In this document: in pieces, positions 1 to 9,837 of the stretch
Position numbering within the stretch: the first letter of the stretch is position 1
How the letters are laid out: the number at the start of each line of letters is the position of its first letter
NCBI GenBank assembly: GCA_963843535.1
Contig: CAWJKU010000004.1
Span: 620,001 to 684,000, forward strand
Source: CAVUNY01 sp963843535
GTDB taxonomy: Bacteria > Chloroflexota > Anaerolineae > Anaerolineales > Anaerolineaceae
Length of the DNA: 64,000 nucleotides
Direction of reading: 5' to 3'
Translations under genes and position numbers: made by a program
The notes under the pieces: model-generated
Told to the model about the DNA's origin: nothing
The model's database searches: none
The model's input: only the letters and a program-made list of their open reading frames with translations

Positions 1-772
1 GCCCGGCGGAAAGATGCACGCCGTTGTTGGAAATATCTACCTGCGACAGGCCGAATTTAGGCGGTTCGGCAAAGATCGAACCGCGTATCGAGTCGGAGGC
101 GGCTTTCTCAGGATAGGTATTTCCCACCATCTCGTTGCGCAGTGTCTTCCAGGCTGTATCCGAATGTACCAGAAACAAGGCCACCCGGTGATCGGGATGG
201 GTGAAATGGTGGAGCTGTCCCGGATGGAAGCCGTTGATCAGCACCAGCTTGCCGCCGTTCTTTTCGTATAGCTGAAGATAGAAACCGCTTTGAATCTTGA
301 TGGATTTCTTGGAAAACCAGAACTGATCCAGCTCCTCGAAGGTTTCTCCCGGGTATTTTTGCATATATTCGTGCCCACCCAGCAAGTCAATGCCTTCCAG
401 GGAGGGTATCCCCAAAGCGACCGTAATCCTGGTTTTATCCTCAGCTTTCAGTATTTTTGAAGCATTTTTAGAAAGGCGGTTGATAAAACCATAATGCCGG
501 TCCATGATGCCTTTATCTGCCAGGAACTGCCCGCCGACAATGGCAATTCCGTGGACAAAAGCGCGATATTCGGCCAATTTTTCCAGTACAAGGGTCGTTG
601 AGTTGCGGATACAGGCCGGATCGGCGACCATAAAGAGCTCTGGCTTCATGAACAGCAGCAGTTCATTCTGCCAATTTTCACGGCCGATCTCAAGGCTTTG
701 CACGATCTTCAGGTAGCCGCTGGAAGGTGCGAAAGTCGCGATTTCCGAGGCCATTTGTTGGATAGAGGTCAT
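1..772 (-). CDS. Nucleoside diphosphate kinase-like protein, C-terminal end outside window
   Basis: The frame opens at an ATG (complement of 770-772) and stays open for 257 codons to the left edge, so the 3' end is missing. Residues about 40-90 resemble the NDK fold (KPELFMVADPACIR, then HYGFI), and near the edge WKTLRNEMVGNTYPEKAASD followed by SIRGSI matches the family block containing GxTxPxxAxxxSIRG. The following N-G-V-H retains the N-x-x-H of the catalytic histidine, but the usual G-S-D-S after the His is replaced by L-S-A-G. It is much longer than the roughly 140-residue canonical enzyme, with about 40 extra N-terminal residues and an insertion between the two blocks. NDK activity is plausible but unproven; it may be a divergent paralogue. 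It lies 53 nt downstream of the heparinase-like gene on the same strand. Confidence 0.6.
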   Translation of the reverse strand, partial: MTSIQQMASEIATFAPSSGYLKIVQSLEIGRENWQNELLLFMKPELFMVADPACIRNSTTLVLEKLAEYRAFVHGIAIVGGQFLADKGIMDRHYGFINRLSKNASKILKAEDKTRITVALGIPSLEGIDLLGGHEYMQKYPGETFEELDQFWFSKKSIKIQSGFYLQLYEKNGGKLVLINGFHPGQLHHFTHPDHRVALFLVHSDTAWKTLRNEMVGNTYPEKAASDSIRGSIFAEPPKFGLSQVDISNNGVHLSAG

Positions 773-825
773 TCACTTACTCCTGGTATTGACGCCAATG
801 ATATCGATACGGATTATACCCTTGG

Positions 826-3390
826 TTAATGTTCGGCGTCCAATTTCACCCCACCGACGTGGATTTCAACGGGTTCGACCGCCAGGGCCCGCAGCTCAGG
901 TTTACGCCGCAGCAAAAGCGCCCGCCCATGAAAAGTGACATCGCCGATGGTCACCGGACCGGAATTTTCTTCGCACAAAATGAACAGGTCATCCAGGGTC
1001 TCGTTGTGGATGCGGAATGCGGTCGCCTGCGCATCCTGGCGCAGGCGTTGGACGGCGGGTATCGCAGAAGCGCCCGCTGCCAGCGGGAAGAGCACAGCAT
1101 CCATGCGGGCCGGAAGAATGGTGCTGCATTCCAGGGTGACATCCCAGGCGGGATATTCACCCAGGAGACCGTACCAGCCGACAGCCGGCGAGGTTTCACC
1201 CTTCTGGGCATGCACCTTCAGGAATTGGGCGTCAACCGGCAGGATGGCGATATTGGCATCGCCGCAGTTTGCGGAGCGAATGCAGTCTGGTGAAACCGCA
1301 ACATCTCCCGCGACGAAGGGGATCGATTCGCCCGGCCGGTAGAGGGGAGCCAGGTGGAAAATCTGCTCCAGCAGGTGAGCCTGCCGGTCGCCATCCTGTC
1401 CCAATATCAGGTCGCACAGGATCCAATAACCGGATTTGACATAGAAGATCGCCCTGCGGTGAGCGAAAGACAGGTCCACCTGCCCGACTTCGCCGCGGTC
1501 CGGATATGGATCGGGCGCGAATCCTTCCATGTATTCGCTGCTGACAAAATCGAAGTGCGGGCGAGTGACCCATTCATTCTTTCCCAGGGTAGTCATCGTA
1601 GACCCATGGCGGAAGCGGCGCGCCTGTCCTTTGCCGTCGATCATGATAACGTTGTGCCCGCGCGAAGCTTTGAAATAATGGGTTAATTCAGTTTTAGAGT
1701 ACGAATAAATGTTGGGATCGCCGATCAACAGGCGTTTGTGGGCGAACAAGGTGAAGTTGAGCTTGTCCTCGTGCTGGTGGGCTGCCCCCCAGGCAGCGCC
1801 GTCGAAGAACAGGAACTGCCCGTCCTCCCCCCATTTGTCGCGCATTACATAATACTTGGCGGAAGGCCAGGCATGCGAGGCATGGTCTGGAGCTTTTCCT
1901 TCCTTACCGTAGGTCGCACCCCAGCGCAGATCGTCACGGTTGAAAACATCGGCAGAAAAACGCAAGATGGGCGCCGGATCCATGGGAACGGGATTGCAGT
2001 CGTTAAAAGTCGGCAGCAGGTGGTCGGGCTGAACGGAGTACAGGTACATTTCCTGGGCTTTTTCGACCAGGGATACGTAATCTGCCGGCAGCTGCACCTC
2101 GCGCGCCCTGGCGACCTGGACGACCGAAAAAATGGCGTTGGTCGGGAAGATGTGATATCCCTGGGTGAGCTCGAATTGGAATCCATCGTCATAATAGGCA
2201 AAGCTGTTGATCCATTTCAAGCGGCGCAGGGCGATGCGCAGGTAAGCGTCAGTCTGCCTGAGCTCAGGTGAGTAAAGCGCCGCCACCGCCAGGCCGGAAG
2301 CCTCGACCTGGTACCAGTTGTTTGGACCCCCGCAGTAAGCCAGTCCGTAGCGCATGTGCTCGAAGCGCGAGCGCGCCAGCATGGCGTGCAGGGCATCGTC
2401 AAACGGCGCGGTCTGCCCCAGATAGCCCAACACGTCCACCCAAATCCGCCATTGGCGGCTGCCCACTTCCAGGGTGCGCCAGGGTCCCAGGTAATGCTTG
2501 TGATTAGGCAGCGGAGCGTTATTGTAAAAGGACCACAGCAGGCTGGCAGCCTTACGGGCGTATTTCTCGTCTTTGGTTCTGGCATAAACCCCAGCCAGGT
2601 TGCGGATGAAAGGCTGTCCGTTTATGCTGACGGTCGATTCAATATCGTCGAACAGGCGCAGGTGCCAATCAATTTCACTGCCGAACTGGTGGCGGACGAG
2701 CATGTGGGCGCGCAGTGTGATCAGGTTGCGCAGGGTGCCTTCGGCCTCTTCGACATCGCTCGCGATCAGGTATTCGGGATCGCGGGCGGTGATCTGCCAC
2801 GGGCGCGCGCGCAGCAAAGCACCTAGCTGCTGCGGGGCAACGGGGTGGAGCATGTGGGCGGGATATTCGCTTTCCGGAACGTGCAGCCGTTCAGCGCGCA
2901 AATGGTCCAAAAGGCGGCCCCACATGCGTTCGCGCAGGGTGATCAGGTCGGAAAGGATCGGCGCCTCTGTTTCATCCGCCGCCTGGCAGACCGCCAACAG
3001 GCAGTCCGCCAGCATTTTATCTTCCAGGGCTGCCTTGCGCTCGTGCGCGGCGGTCGCCAGGCGGGCGCAGCCGGTGAGCCGCCACAGTTCCGCTTCAGGA
3101 TGCTTCCCTGTGCAGAAGTAGCCGATCAATGCCAGGGCCGTGCCGTTCAGCAGCAGGGCATCGGGTTGGATGATCCAGCGGTCGGCGGCGGTGATGAAGG
3201 TTGCCAGATAATCGGCGTAAGCGTACAGGCGCGGACCGGGTTGTTCGCCAGCCGCCAGCAGGCCCAATGCGCGCCGGGCGGCGCTTTCCAAAGACCAGGG
3301 GTCATCGGCAGGCAGTGGAAGCAGTTCCGGTGGGTTTTCCTCCGGAGGAGTGAGGGAGTAAGAATTTAAGGAATGGAAGAGTTGATCCAT
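826..3390 (-). CDS. Heparinase II/III-like polysaccharide lyase family protein
   Basis: This is an 854-residue protein. I choose the ATG at 3390 over the one 7 codons upstream because an AGGAG sits 7 nt before it. Residues about 200-480 look like the alpha/alpha-toroid of alginate/heparin lyases (GGPNNWYQVEASGLAVAALY; YYDDGFQFELTQGYHIFPTN). Residues about 540-620 carry the heparinase II/III C-terminal beta-sandwich signature with conserved histidines (AWGAAHQHEDKLNFTLFAHK, then HYFKASRGHNVIMIDGKGQ). Family members cleave uronic-acid polysaccharides by beta-elimination. No signal peptide is evident, so it may act inside the cell on oligosaccharides or use a non-classical route; the substrate cannot be told from sequence. 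It lies between valS and the NDK-like gene with no related sugar genes, so context does not help. Confidence 0.8.
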   Translation of the reverse strand: MDQLFHSLNSYSLTPPEENPPELLPLPADDPWSLESAARRALGLLAAGEQPGPRLYAYADYLATFITAADRWIIQPDALLLNGTALALIGYFCTGKHPEAELWRLTGCARLATAAHERKAALEDKMLADCLLAVCQAADETEAPILSDLITLRERMWGRLLDHLRAERLHVPESEYPAHMLHPVAPQQLGALLRARPWQITARDPEYLIASDVEEAEGTLRNLITLRAHMLVRHQFGSEIDWHLRLFDDIESTVSINGQPFIRNLAGVYARTKDEKYARKAASLLWSFYNNAPLPNHKHYLGPWRTLEVGSRQWRIWVDVLGYLGQTAPFDDALHAMLARSRFEHMRYGLAYCGGPNNWYQVEASGLAVAALYSPELRQTDAYLRIALRRLKWINSFAYYDDGFQFELTQGYHIFPTNAIFSVVQVARAREVQLPADYVSLVEKAQEMYLYSVQPDHLLPTFNDCNPVPMDPAPILRFSADVFNRDDLRWGATYGKEGKAPDHASHAWPSAKYYVMRDKWGEDGQFLFFDGAAWGAAHQHEDKLNFTLFAHKRLLIGDPNIYSYSKTELTHYFKASRGHNVIMIDGKGQARRFRHGSTMTTLGKNEWVTRPHFDFVSSEYMEGFAPDPYPDRGEVGQVDLSFAHRRAIFYVKSGYWILCDLILGQDGDRQAHLLEQIFHLAPLYRPGESIPFVAGDVAVSPDCIRSANCGDANIAILPVDAQFLKVHAQKGETSPAVGWYGLLGEYPAWDVTLECSTILPARMDAVLFPLAAGASAIPAVQRLRQDAQATAFRIHNETLDDLFILCEENSGPVTIGDVTFHGRALLLRRKPELRALAVEPVEIHVGGVKLDAEH

Positions 3391-3552
3391 CAAAGACTCC
3401 TGTGATTGCATATGGAAAATTAAATTTCGATGCCGAGGATATGCAAATAAATAAAATTATACATTGGAGTCGGATGCGGATGAACGTGATAAGAAACCTG
3501 GCAGGATGAATGCCATCCTGCCAGGCGAACAAACACAGATAGTGCCAGTATC

Positions 3553-6260
3553 TTATCCCAATTCTTGCACTTGCCCGCGCAGCTTTTGCGCCGTTTCCTG
3601 GAAAGTTGCCAGCTTCTGGCGTTCCTTATCCACCACAGCCGATGGGGCGCGCTGCCCGAAAGGACCGTTGACCAGGGCCGCCAGGCGTTCGATCTGGTTT
3701 TCGATTTCGGCCAGTTCTTTGCTCAACCGGGCGCGTTCCGCATCGCTGTCGACCAGGCCGGCTAACGGCACGTAAATTTCTACCCCGGAGATAACCAGGG
3801 CGACCGCGTTCTGCGGCTTTTCTGGCAGGCTGGCAGCCAGCTGAAAGCGGGCAGGGTCGATCGCAGCCAGGGAGAGAACAGCGGCTTTCTGCCCCTGCAA
3901 AATGGGCAGCTGGTCGCCGGCAGCGATCAGCACGGGGATGCGCTTGCCGGGGGGGACCTTTTTCTCGGAGCGCAGGTTGCGTACGGCGCGCACGACTTCC
4001 TGCAACAGGCCGAATTCGGCAGTTTTCTGTTCCTCCCAACCTTCAATGGGCGCGGGTTCGGGCCAATGGGCGGTGATCAGTGCCTCCTCCCAGGGGGATT
4101 TGGGGGCGAAGTGAGCCGATTTCGCCTGGCAGGCGCGCTTCAGATGGCCCCACAGCTCCTCAGTGATGAACGGGGTGAAGGGATGGAGCAGGCGCAGGCA
4201 GGTATCGAGCACCCGGGCCAGGGTTTGCGCGGTGTAAAAGGCGCGGTCGCCGCCTTCGTTGATCTGCAGCTTGGCAATTTCGAGATACCAGTCGGCGAAC
4301 TCGCTCCAGAAGAAATCATAAATCTGGCGTCCGGCTTCACCGTACTGGTAGCTGGTGAACAGGCGCTCTACCTCACGTACCAGGGTCTGTAAGCGCGCCC
4401 AGATCCATGAATCGGCCAGCGTCCAATCTGGGGCAGAAACCGGCGCAGCCGGAGCCTGTTCCAGGATGCTGAGCACAAACCGCCCGGCGTTCCACACTTT
4501 GTTGGCGAAATTGCGGTTGGCTTCGACCTTTTTAATCGAAAGGTTCATATCGTTGCCCGGGGTTGAGCCCACCAGCAGGGTAAAGCGCAGGGCATCTGTG
4601 CCCATCTCATCCATCACCACCAGCGGATCGATCACGTTGCCCTTAGTCTTGCTCATCTTTTGCCCGTGTTCATCACGGATCAGTCCGTGCAGGTACACGG
4701 TATCGAAGGGCACCTGCCCGGTGTATTCCAGGCCTGACATGATCATGCGCGCCACCCAGAAGAAAAGGATGTCGTAGCCGGTTTCGAGGAGGGAGGTGGG
4801 ATAGAAATAGTTGAAAGTCTGGGGTGTGGTTGGGCCAGCCCAGGGTCGAAAACGGCCATAAGGCTGAGGAGAACCATGTATCCAGCACATCGGCATCCTG
4901 GCGGATCTTCCGGCTGTGGCACTTGCTGCATTGGGTCGGATCTTGCCGGGCCACAGTCATCGCACCGCAGTCATCACAGTACCAGACCGGGATGCGGTGG
5001 CCCCACCACAACTGGCGGCTGATGCACCAATCCTCGATATTCTCGAGCCAGTTGTAATACACCTTGGTGAAGCGCTCAGGGATGATCTGGATGCGCCCGT
5101 CGCGCACGGCTTCGAGGGCGGCATCCGCCAGCGGCTGGATGCGCACGAACCACTGCGTGGAAACCATCGGTTCGACGATCTCACCGCCGCGCTGTGAGCG
5201 GGGTATGTTGAGCATGTAGGGATCTTCCTTGATCACCAGGCCGGCGGCGCGCATATCTTCCCACAATTTCACCCGGCAGTCGTAGCGGTCCAACCCGGCA
5301 TACGGGCCCCCATTGGTGTTGATTTTGGCGTCGTCGGTCAGGATATTGATCACATCCAGGTTGAAACGCTGCCCGATGGCGTAATCGTTGGGGTCGTGGG
5401 CCGGGGTGATCTTGAGCGCGCCGGTGCCAAACGCCCGGTCAACGTAATCGTCGGCGATAACCGGCACCAGCCGGTTCAACATGGGCACGATGACCTGCAT
5501 GCCAACGAATTTTCGGTAGCGTTCGTCTTCCGGATGCACGGCAACCGCGCTGTCTCCCAGGATCGTTTCGGGGCGGGTGGTCGCCACCGGGATGAAATCA
5601 CCGGAGCCGTCTGCCAGCATGTATTTGAAGTAATACAGCTTGCCCGGTTCCTGGGAATATTCCACTTCCAGGTCGGAGACGGCGGTGCGCAGCCCGGGCG
5701 ACCAGTTGATCATGCGCGGACCGCGGTAGATCAGACCCTTGTCGTAGAGGGTGACAAACGCCTCGCGCACCGCTGCTGACAGCCCGGCATCCAGGGTGAA
5801 TCGTTCTCGCTCCCAATCGCAGGATGCTCCCAGGCGGCGAATTTGCCGGGTGATGCGCGCCGCCATATTTTTCCTTCCAGGCCCAGGCGCGCTTGACAAA
5901 TTCCTCTCGGCCGACCTGTTCGCGGGTCAAGCCTTCGGCTACCAGTGACTTCTCCACCTGGAGCTGGGTGGCGATGCCGGCGTGGTCCGAGCCGGGCACC
6001 CACAGGGTAGGGGTGCCCTTCATGCGCTGGTAGCGGATCATCAGGTCTTCCATCGAGACAAACATGGCGTGCCCGAGGTGCAGCTCGCCGGTTACGTTCG
6101 GCGGAGGGATGGAGATGACAAAAGGCTTTTTAGACGGGTCATGGCCCGGTTTGTTAGGATCGTTGGACGGCTTGAAATAACCGGCCAATTCCCACCATGC
6201 ATACAGGCGCTGCTCGGTCGCAGCAAAGTCGTACGTTTTCGGAAGCGTCGATTCGGGCAT
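3553..6260 (-). CDS. valS: Valine--tRNA ligase, bacterial type, reading frame broken twice
   Basis: Charges tRNA-Val with valine. The reconstructed product is about 900 residues, full length for the bacterial class. It starts MPESTLPKTYDFAATEQRLY, carries the HIGH-type motif HLGH in PPNVTGELHLGHAMF, the ValRS editing domain, and KMSKTKGNV near the middle, and ends in the tRNA-binding coiled coil. The frame changes twice. Around 5854-5863 the protein reads KEKYGG in one frame and RITRQIRRLGASCDW in the next; removing one base of a GCGCGC run restores it. Around 4814-4816, TPD is followed in the other frame by FNYFYPTSLLETGYD; removing one of three A (plus strand) restores it. Each is one surplus base and all catalytic motifs are intact, so I read a functional gene with sequence errors. 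It lies 118 nt downstream of the second ValRS gene on the same strand and could be co-transcribed from the T-box promoter. Confidence 0.85.
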
Positions 6261-6378
6261 TCAAAAACCTTTCAACTTCCCTGCTTATTTTTTCCCATAT
6301 CGCAGGAGAACATGGATGCAGGGTTCGCTTTTTGAAGGATTACCGGACACTGCCCTGAAACATCAAAGACATTTCAAG

Positions 6379-8808
6379 TTAGGCCACGATTTCAATTTGC
6401 AGCTCTGCCTGACCGGCGCCTGAAGCTGCTGTTCTTACCTCGATTTCCAGGGCGCGGGTTACGCTGGCCAGGTCGGCGATAGCGGCGCGTAGGGCTTCGG
6501 CCTGTGCGGGCGAGGCAGCGGTTAATTGTAACCGAGAAAATTCTACCCCCAGCCCCAGATTTTGCTCGCTTTTGAAGCGCCGCACGGCAGTTGCCGCCTG
6601 TACCAACAGCTCGCCGAGCTGCTGCGCAGCCGGCTCATCAAAGGCAGGGTTAACCGCAGGCCAGGCAGAACGGTGGATCGAGGGGCTGCCGTCCGAGGCC
6701 GAGAAGAGCTCCAGGTAGATGGCTTCGGTCGCGAAGGGGATAAAAGGCGCCAGGAGTTTCAGCACATTCAGCACAATGGTCCCCAGAGTAAACCTGGCCC
6801 CCGAGTGTTGGGGATGATCCGGGTTGTACAGGCGCTGCTTGGCCATTTCCAGGTAGTTGTCGGCCACATCCTTCCAGAAGAAGGTTTCCACTTCACTTTT
6901 TGCGGCTGCATACTCGTAGGCCTGCATGGCGGCGGTGGCGCGCTGCACCACCTGCTGCAGCCGCGCCAGGATCCAGCGGTCGGCGGGAGAAAGCGCGGCT
7001 GGCTCAACGCATGGCAGGGGTTGGGTGAGAAAGCGTTCAGCGAAGCGGGCCACATTCCACAATTTCGTGACCAGGCGGGTGCCCATCAGAATCTTTTCCT
7101 CGCTGATCAGCGCATCCTTGCCGGGGCTGGTCGATGCGGCCCAATAACGCACCGCATCCGCCGAATATTTTTCTATCATCGCCATGGGTTCCATCGGCCC
7201 GCCGCCGCGGCTCTTGCTGATTTTTCCCATGCCCTCACCGGCTAATCCCCATCCAGATATCAATACATCGCTCCAGGGCAGTTGGTCAAAGTGGTAGAGG
7301 GATTTGGTGATGGTATAAAATGCCCAGGTGCGGATGATTTCGTGGGCCTGGGGACGCAGCGAGAAGGGAAAAACTTTCGCGTATAGATCGGGATTCGACA
7401 GCCACTGCCCGCAGATCTGCGGACTGAGCGAAGAGGTAGCCCAGGTATCCATCACATCGGCCTCGGGAATAAAACGAGTTGAGCCGCAGGGGCATGCCCG
7501 TTGAGGGGAACGCTCTTTAGGATCGATGGGCAGCTCATCCTCATCCGCCAGCATCACCGAGCCACACGCCTCACAGGTCCACAGCGGAAAAGCCACGCCG
7601 TAGTAACGCTGGCGTGAAAGGCACCAATCCCAGTTGAGATTCTCCACCCAACTGGAGAAACGGGCGTGCATCCCTTCGGGGTGCCAGCGCACCTTTTGGC
7701 CGGCCTCAAGCAGCTCGGCTTTGTGGTCCTGAATGCGCACGAACCACTGCGCGGCCTGAACGTATTCGACCGGAGTGTCGCAGCGTTCGTGGACGCGGAT
7801 CGATTGCCGGGTGGGCTGGCGCTCCAGGATTTCACCCTGACCTGCCAGCAGTTCCTTTACCCTGCTGCGAGCTTCCGTCGTCGTAAGGCCTTCCAGCGTG
7901 CTGCAAGATGCGGTCATGCGCCCGCTGCGGTCGATCGCTTCGATCAACGGCAGGTGATAGGTGTACCACCAGGCCACGTCGGCCTGGTCGCCAAATGTGC
8001 AGCACATCACTGCGCCGGTGCCTTTGGCAGGGTCGGCAGCTGCATCGGTCAGGACCGGCACCCACTGCCCGAACAGCGGGACCTGTACAGACGAACCGGC
8101 ATACTGCTTGTAGCGCGCATCCTCAGGATGGATGAAGACTGCCACGCAGGCCGTGAGCAGCTCGGGCCGGGTGGTGGCGACCGGCAGTGATTTCCCGTCC
8201 GGTAATTTGAAGGCCAGGGTGACAAACTCACTGTCTCGTTCCAGGTCGTCGAGGTCAGCCTGGGCCAGCGAAGTCTGGCATTCGGGGCACCAGATGGCAG
8301 GGGCGGATTGGCGGTAGACCAGTCCCTGGCGGTAGAGTCTTATGAAAGAAAGCTGCGAAATTCGACGGGCATCCTCGGCGATGGTGGTGTAGGTATAACG
8401 CCAATCGATCGAGAGACCCAGGCGCTGCCAGAGCGCGCGGTAATCTGTTTCAGTTTCTTCGCTGACCTGCAGGCAGCGTTCAATGAAGGCCTCCCTGCCG
8501 ATCTTTTGGGCGGTGACTCCCTGGCGTTTTTCAACCAGGCGTTCGGTGGGCAAGCCGTTATCGTCGAAACCCATCGGGTAAAAAACGTTATAACCGTTCA
8601 TGCGGAAAAAACGCGCCATGAAATCGGGGTGGCTGTAAGAATAGGTGTGGCCTAAATGCAGGTAGCCCGAGACCGTCGGCGGTGGGGTATCGATGGAATA
8701 CACCGGGCGCTCCGATCGGGGTTCGAATTGGTAAATGCCGTTTTCCTGCCATGCTTGCTGCAGGAAAGGTTCGGTTATGGATGGTGAATAATTTTTTGTG
8801 AGTGTCAT
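6379..8808 (-). CDS. Valine--tRNA ligase, archaeal/rickettsial type (second ValRS)
   Basis: An intact 809-residue class I synthetase. It has the HLGH motif in TVSGYLHLGHTYSYSHPDFM, the archaeal-type block FDDNGLPTERLVEK, an editing domain (PVATTRPELL, KGTGAVMCCTFGDQADV), the block WDWCLSRQRYYGVAFPLW with two CxxC-like pairs, DVMDTWATSS, and KISKS in place of KMSKS. These blocks match the archaeal/Rickettsia-like ValRS lineage rather than the bacterial type encoded next door. A start at 8808 is preceded by AGGATCACGAAA. It follows a T-box leader, so expression probably responds to uncharged tRNA, most simply tRNA-Val. Having two ValRS of different lineage side by side is unusual; the second could be a stress- or inhibitor-tolerant copy, which is inference. 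IleRS is the main alternative and is less likely given the DDNGLPTE and ATSS blocks. Confidence 0.87.
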   Translation of the reverse strand: MTLTKNYSPSITEPFLQQAWQENGIYQFEPRSERPVYSIDTPPPTVSGYLHLGHTYSYSHPDFMARFFRMNGYNVFYPMGFDDNGLPTERLVEKRQGVTAQKIGREAFIERCLQVSEETETDYRALWQRLGLSIDWRYTYTTIAEDARRISQLSFIRLYRQGLVYRQSAPAIWCPECQTSLAQADLDDLERDSEFVTLAFKLPDGKSLPVATTRPELLTACVAVFIHPEDARYKQYAGSSVQVPLFGQWVPVLTDAAADPAKGTGAVMCCTFGDQADVAWWYTYHLPLIEAIDRSGRMTASCSTLEGLTTTEARSRVKELLAGQGEILERQPTRQSIRVHERCDTPVEYVQAAQWFVRIQDHKAELLEAGQKVRWHPEGMHARFSSWVENLNWDWCLSRQRYYGVAFPLWTCEACGSVMLADEDELPIDPKERSPQRACPCGSTRFIPEADVMDTWATSSLSPQICGQWLSNPDLYAKVFPFSLRPQAHEIIRTWAFYTITKSLYHFDQLPWSDVLISGWGLAGEGMGKISKSRGGGPMEPMAMIEKYSADAVRYWAASTSPGKDALISEEKILMGTRLVTKLWNVARFAERFLTQPLPCVEPAALSPADRWILARLQQVVQRATAAMQAYEYAAAKSEVETFFWKDVADNYLEMAKQRLYNPDHPQHSGARFTLGTIVLNVLKLLAPFIPFATEAIYLELFSASDGSPSIHRSAWPAVNPAFDEPAAQQLGELLVQAATAVRRFKSEQNLGLGVEFSRLQLTAASPAQAEALRAAIADLASVTRALEIEVRTAASGAGQAELQIEIVA

Positions 8809-8964
8809 TTTCGTGATCCTGTTCGTTAGAAGGCGTTTATTTTTCCAGCGGGGTATAAACCCGCGGACGGTTCATGTTCCGCGAGACAGGATAACCTCAC
8901 GCGGGCTGACCGCCCGCGGGGACACCTCAAAATGTTGATACAAGTGATCGCTCATCATCGGCCT

Positions 8965-9239
8965 TCTTAAAATAAAAATCCTTTCATCCGTGAGGACGAA
9001 AGGATTCCTTCCGCGGTACCACCTCAATTCACTGCGCAGCGCAGCGCTCTTGACCGGACCATCATCCGGCTGCCGCGATATCGGGCGGACCCGTGCCGGT
9101 CTACTCTCCACCAGGATTTCTTCGGCACTCCTGCCAAACGACTTCGGCTTGGGATCGCGGGGGAGGCTCTCACCATTGGCGCTCCGTCTCTGTCCGCTAA
9201 CCGCATGCTTACTACTTTTGGCGCAAGGTTATACGATTA
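8965..9239 (-). promoter_or_regulatory. T-box leader upstream of the archaeal-type ValRS gene
   Basis: On the minus strand the conserved T-box sequence AGGTGGTACCGCGG (complement of 9011-9024) is followed by a terminator hairpin (complement of 8977-9006, 13-nt arms, T-rich tail TTTTATTTT). The T-box overlaps the position expected for the antiterminator. Upstream, GCGGAC and GTCCGC can close a Stem I, with a GGUG-containing hairpin and the sequence GAAGTCG inside it. GTC (complement of 9140-9142) is a candidate Val specifier codon, consistent with the downstream gene. In this family uncharged tRNA pairs with the specifier and T-box and blocks the terminator. T-box and terminator are seen directly; the specifier is inferred without a covariance model. 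Confidence 0.88.
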
Positions 9240-9245
9240 TTAAGG

Positions 9246-9273
9246 ATTATACTTCAGAAAATTGAATTTTCAA
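9246..9273 (-). promoter_or_regulatory. Promoter of the T-box / ValRS transcript
   Basis: On the minus strand TTGAAA (complement of 9268-9273) and TATAAT (complement of 9246-9251) are separated by 16 nt. Transcription would start near 9239, giving a leader of about 430 nt before the ATG at 8808. Confidence 0.65.
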
Positions 9274-9357
9274 GGCTCATGTTTCGAAAATATCTTACTC
9301 CCAGCTCTCCGCACGCCGTCAGAGGACCGTTTTTTAAAACTGTAAAATTGTGAAAAA

Positions 9358-9756
9358 TTAGCGACCGGCTACGAGTTTATCCTGCAGGGTCTTAAGCTCG
9401 TCCATCTTCCCTTCAGCAGCCAGGCGGGCCTGCTCGGGCCAGGAGTTAAATTTCACAAATTGCAGCCCATTCTCTTTGAGGAGTTTCTCGACGACTGATA
9501 AATCTACGGTGGCCAGCTGAGCAAATGATTTGATGCCTGCCTGGTTGAGAAGTCCCGCGATTTTCGGCCCGATCCCCTCGATGAGGATCAGATCGTCCGC
9601 TTTAACAAGGGCTTCAAATTCTTTCGCAGGCGGTGTGACGCTCACAGCTTTTACCGGGACGGTTGGCTCACTCTTTTTATTCCCCCAAAAAATCAGCAGA
9701 AGTGTAATGATGACCAGAACTATGCCAATGATTAACCCTACGACAGATGCGTCCAT
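9358..9756 (-). CDS. Small membrane-anchored helix-hairpin-helix protein
   Basis: A 132-residue protein. The start at 9756 is chosen over one 20 codons upstream because GGGGAGGGAG lies just before it. The N-terminus is a single membrane helix (about residues 4-24, VVGLIIGIVLVIITLLLIFW) followed by a short linker. Residues about 50-85 contain DDLILIEGIGPKIAGLLNQ, a helix-hairpin-helix motif of the type that binds DNA non-specifically and is found in small flap-endonuclease-like and DUF4332-type proteins. No nuclease residues are visible. Function is unknown; it may tether DNA or nucleoprotein to the membrane. It is a single gene with terminator-like AT-rich DNA on both sides. Confidence 0.7.
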   Translation of the reverse strand: MDASVVGLIIGIVLVIITLLLIFWGNKKSEPTVPVKAVSVTPPAKEFEALVKADDLILIEGIGPKIAGLLNQAGIKSFAQLATVDLSVVEKLLKENGLQFVKFNSWPEQARLAAEGKMDELKTLQDKLVAGR

Positions 9757-9837
9757 ACTCCCTCCCCAGATCGGATTGATTGATATTACTATAGCGCAAT
9801 AAAAAGGACGCGTCAACTCAAAACCAAATTAAATCGT

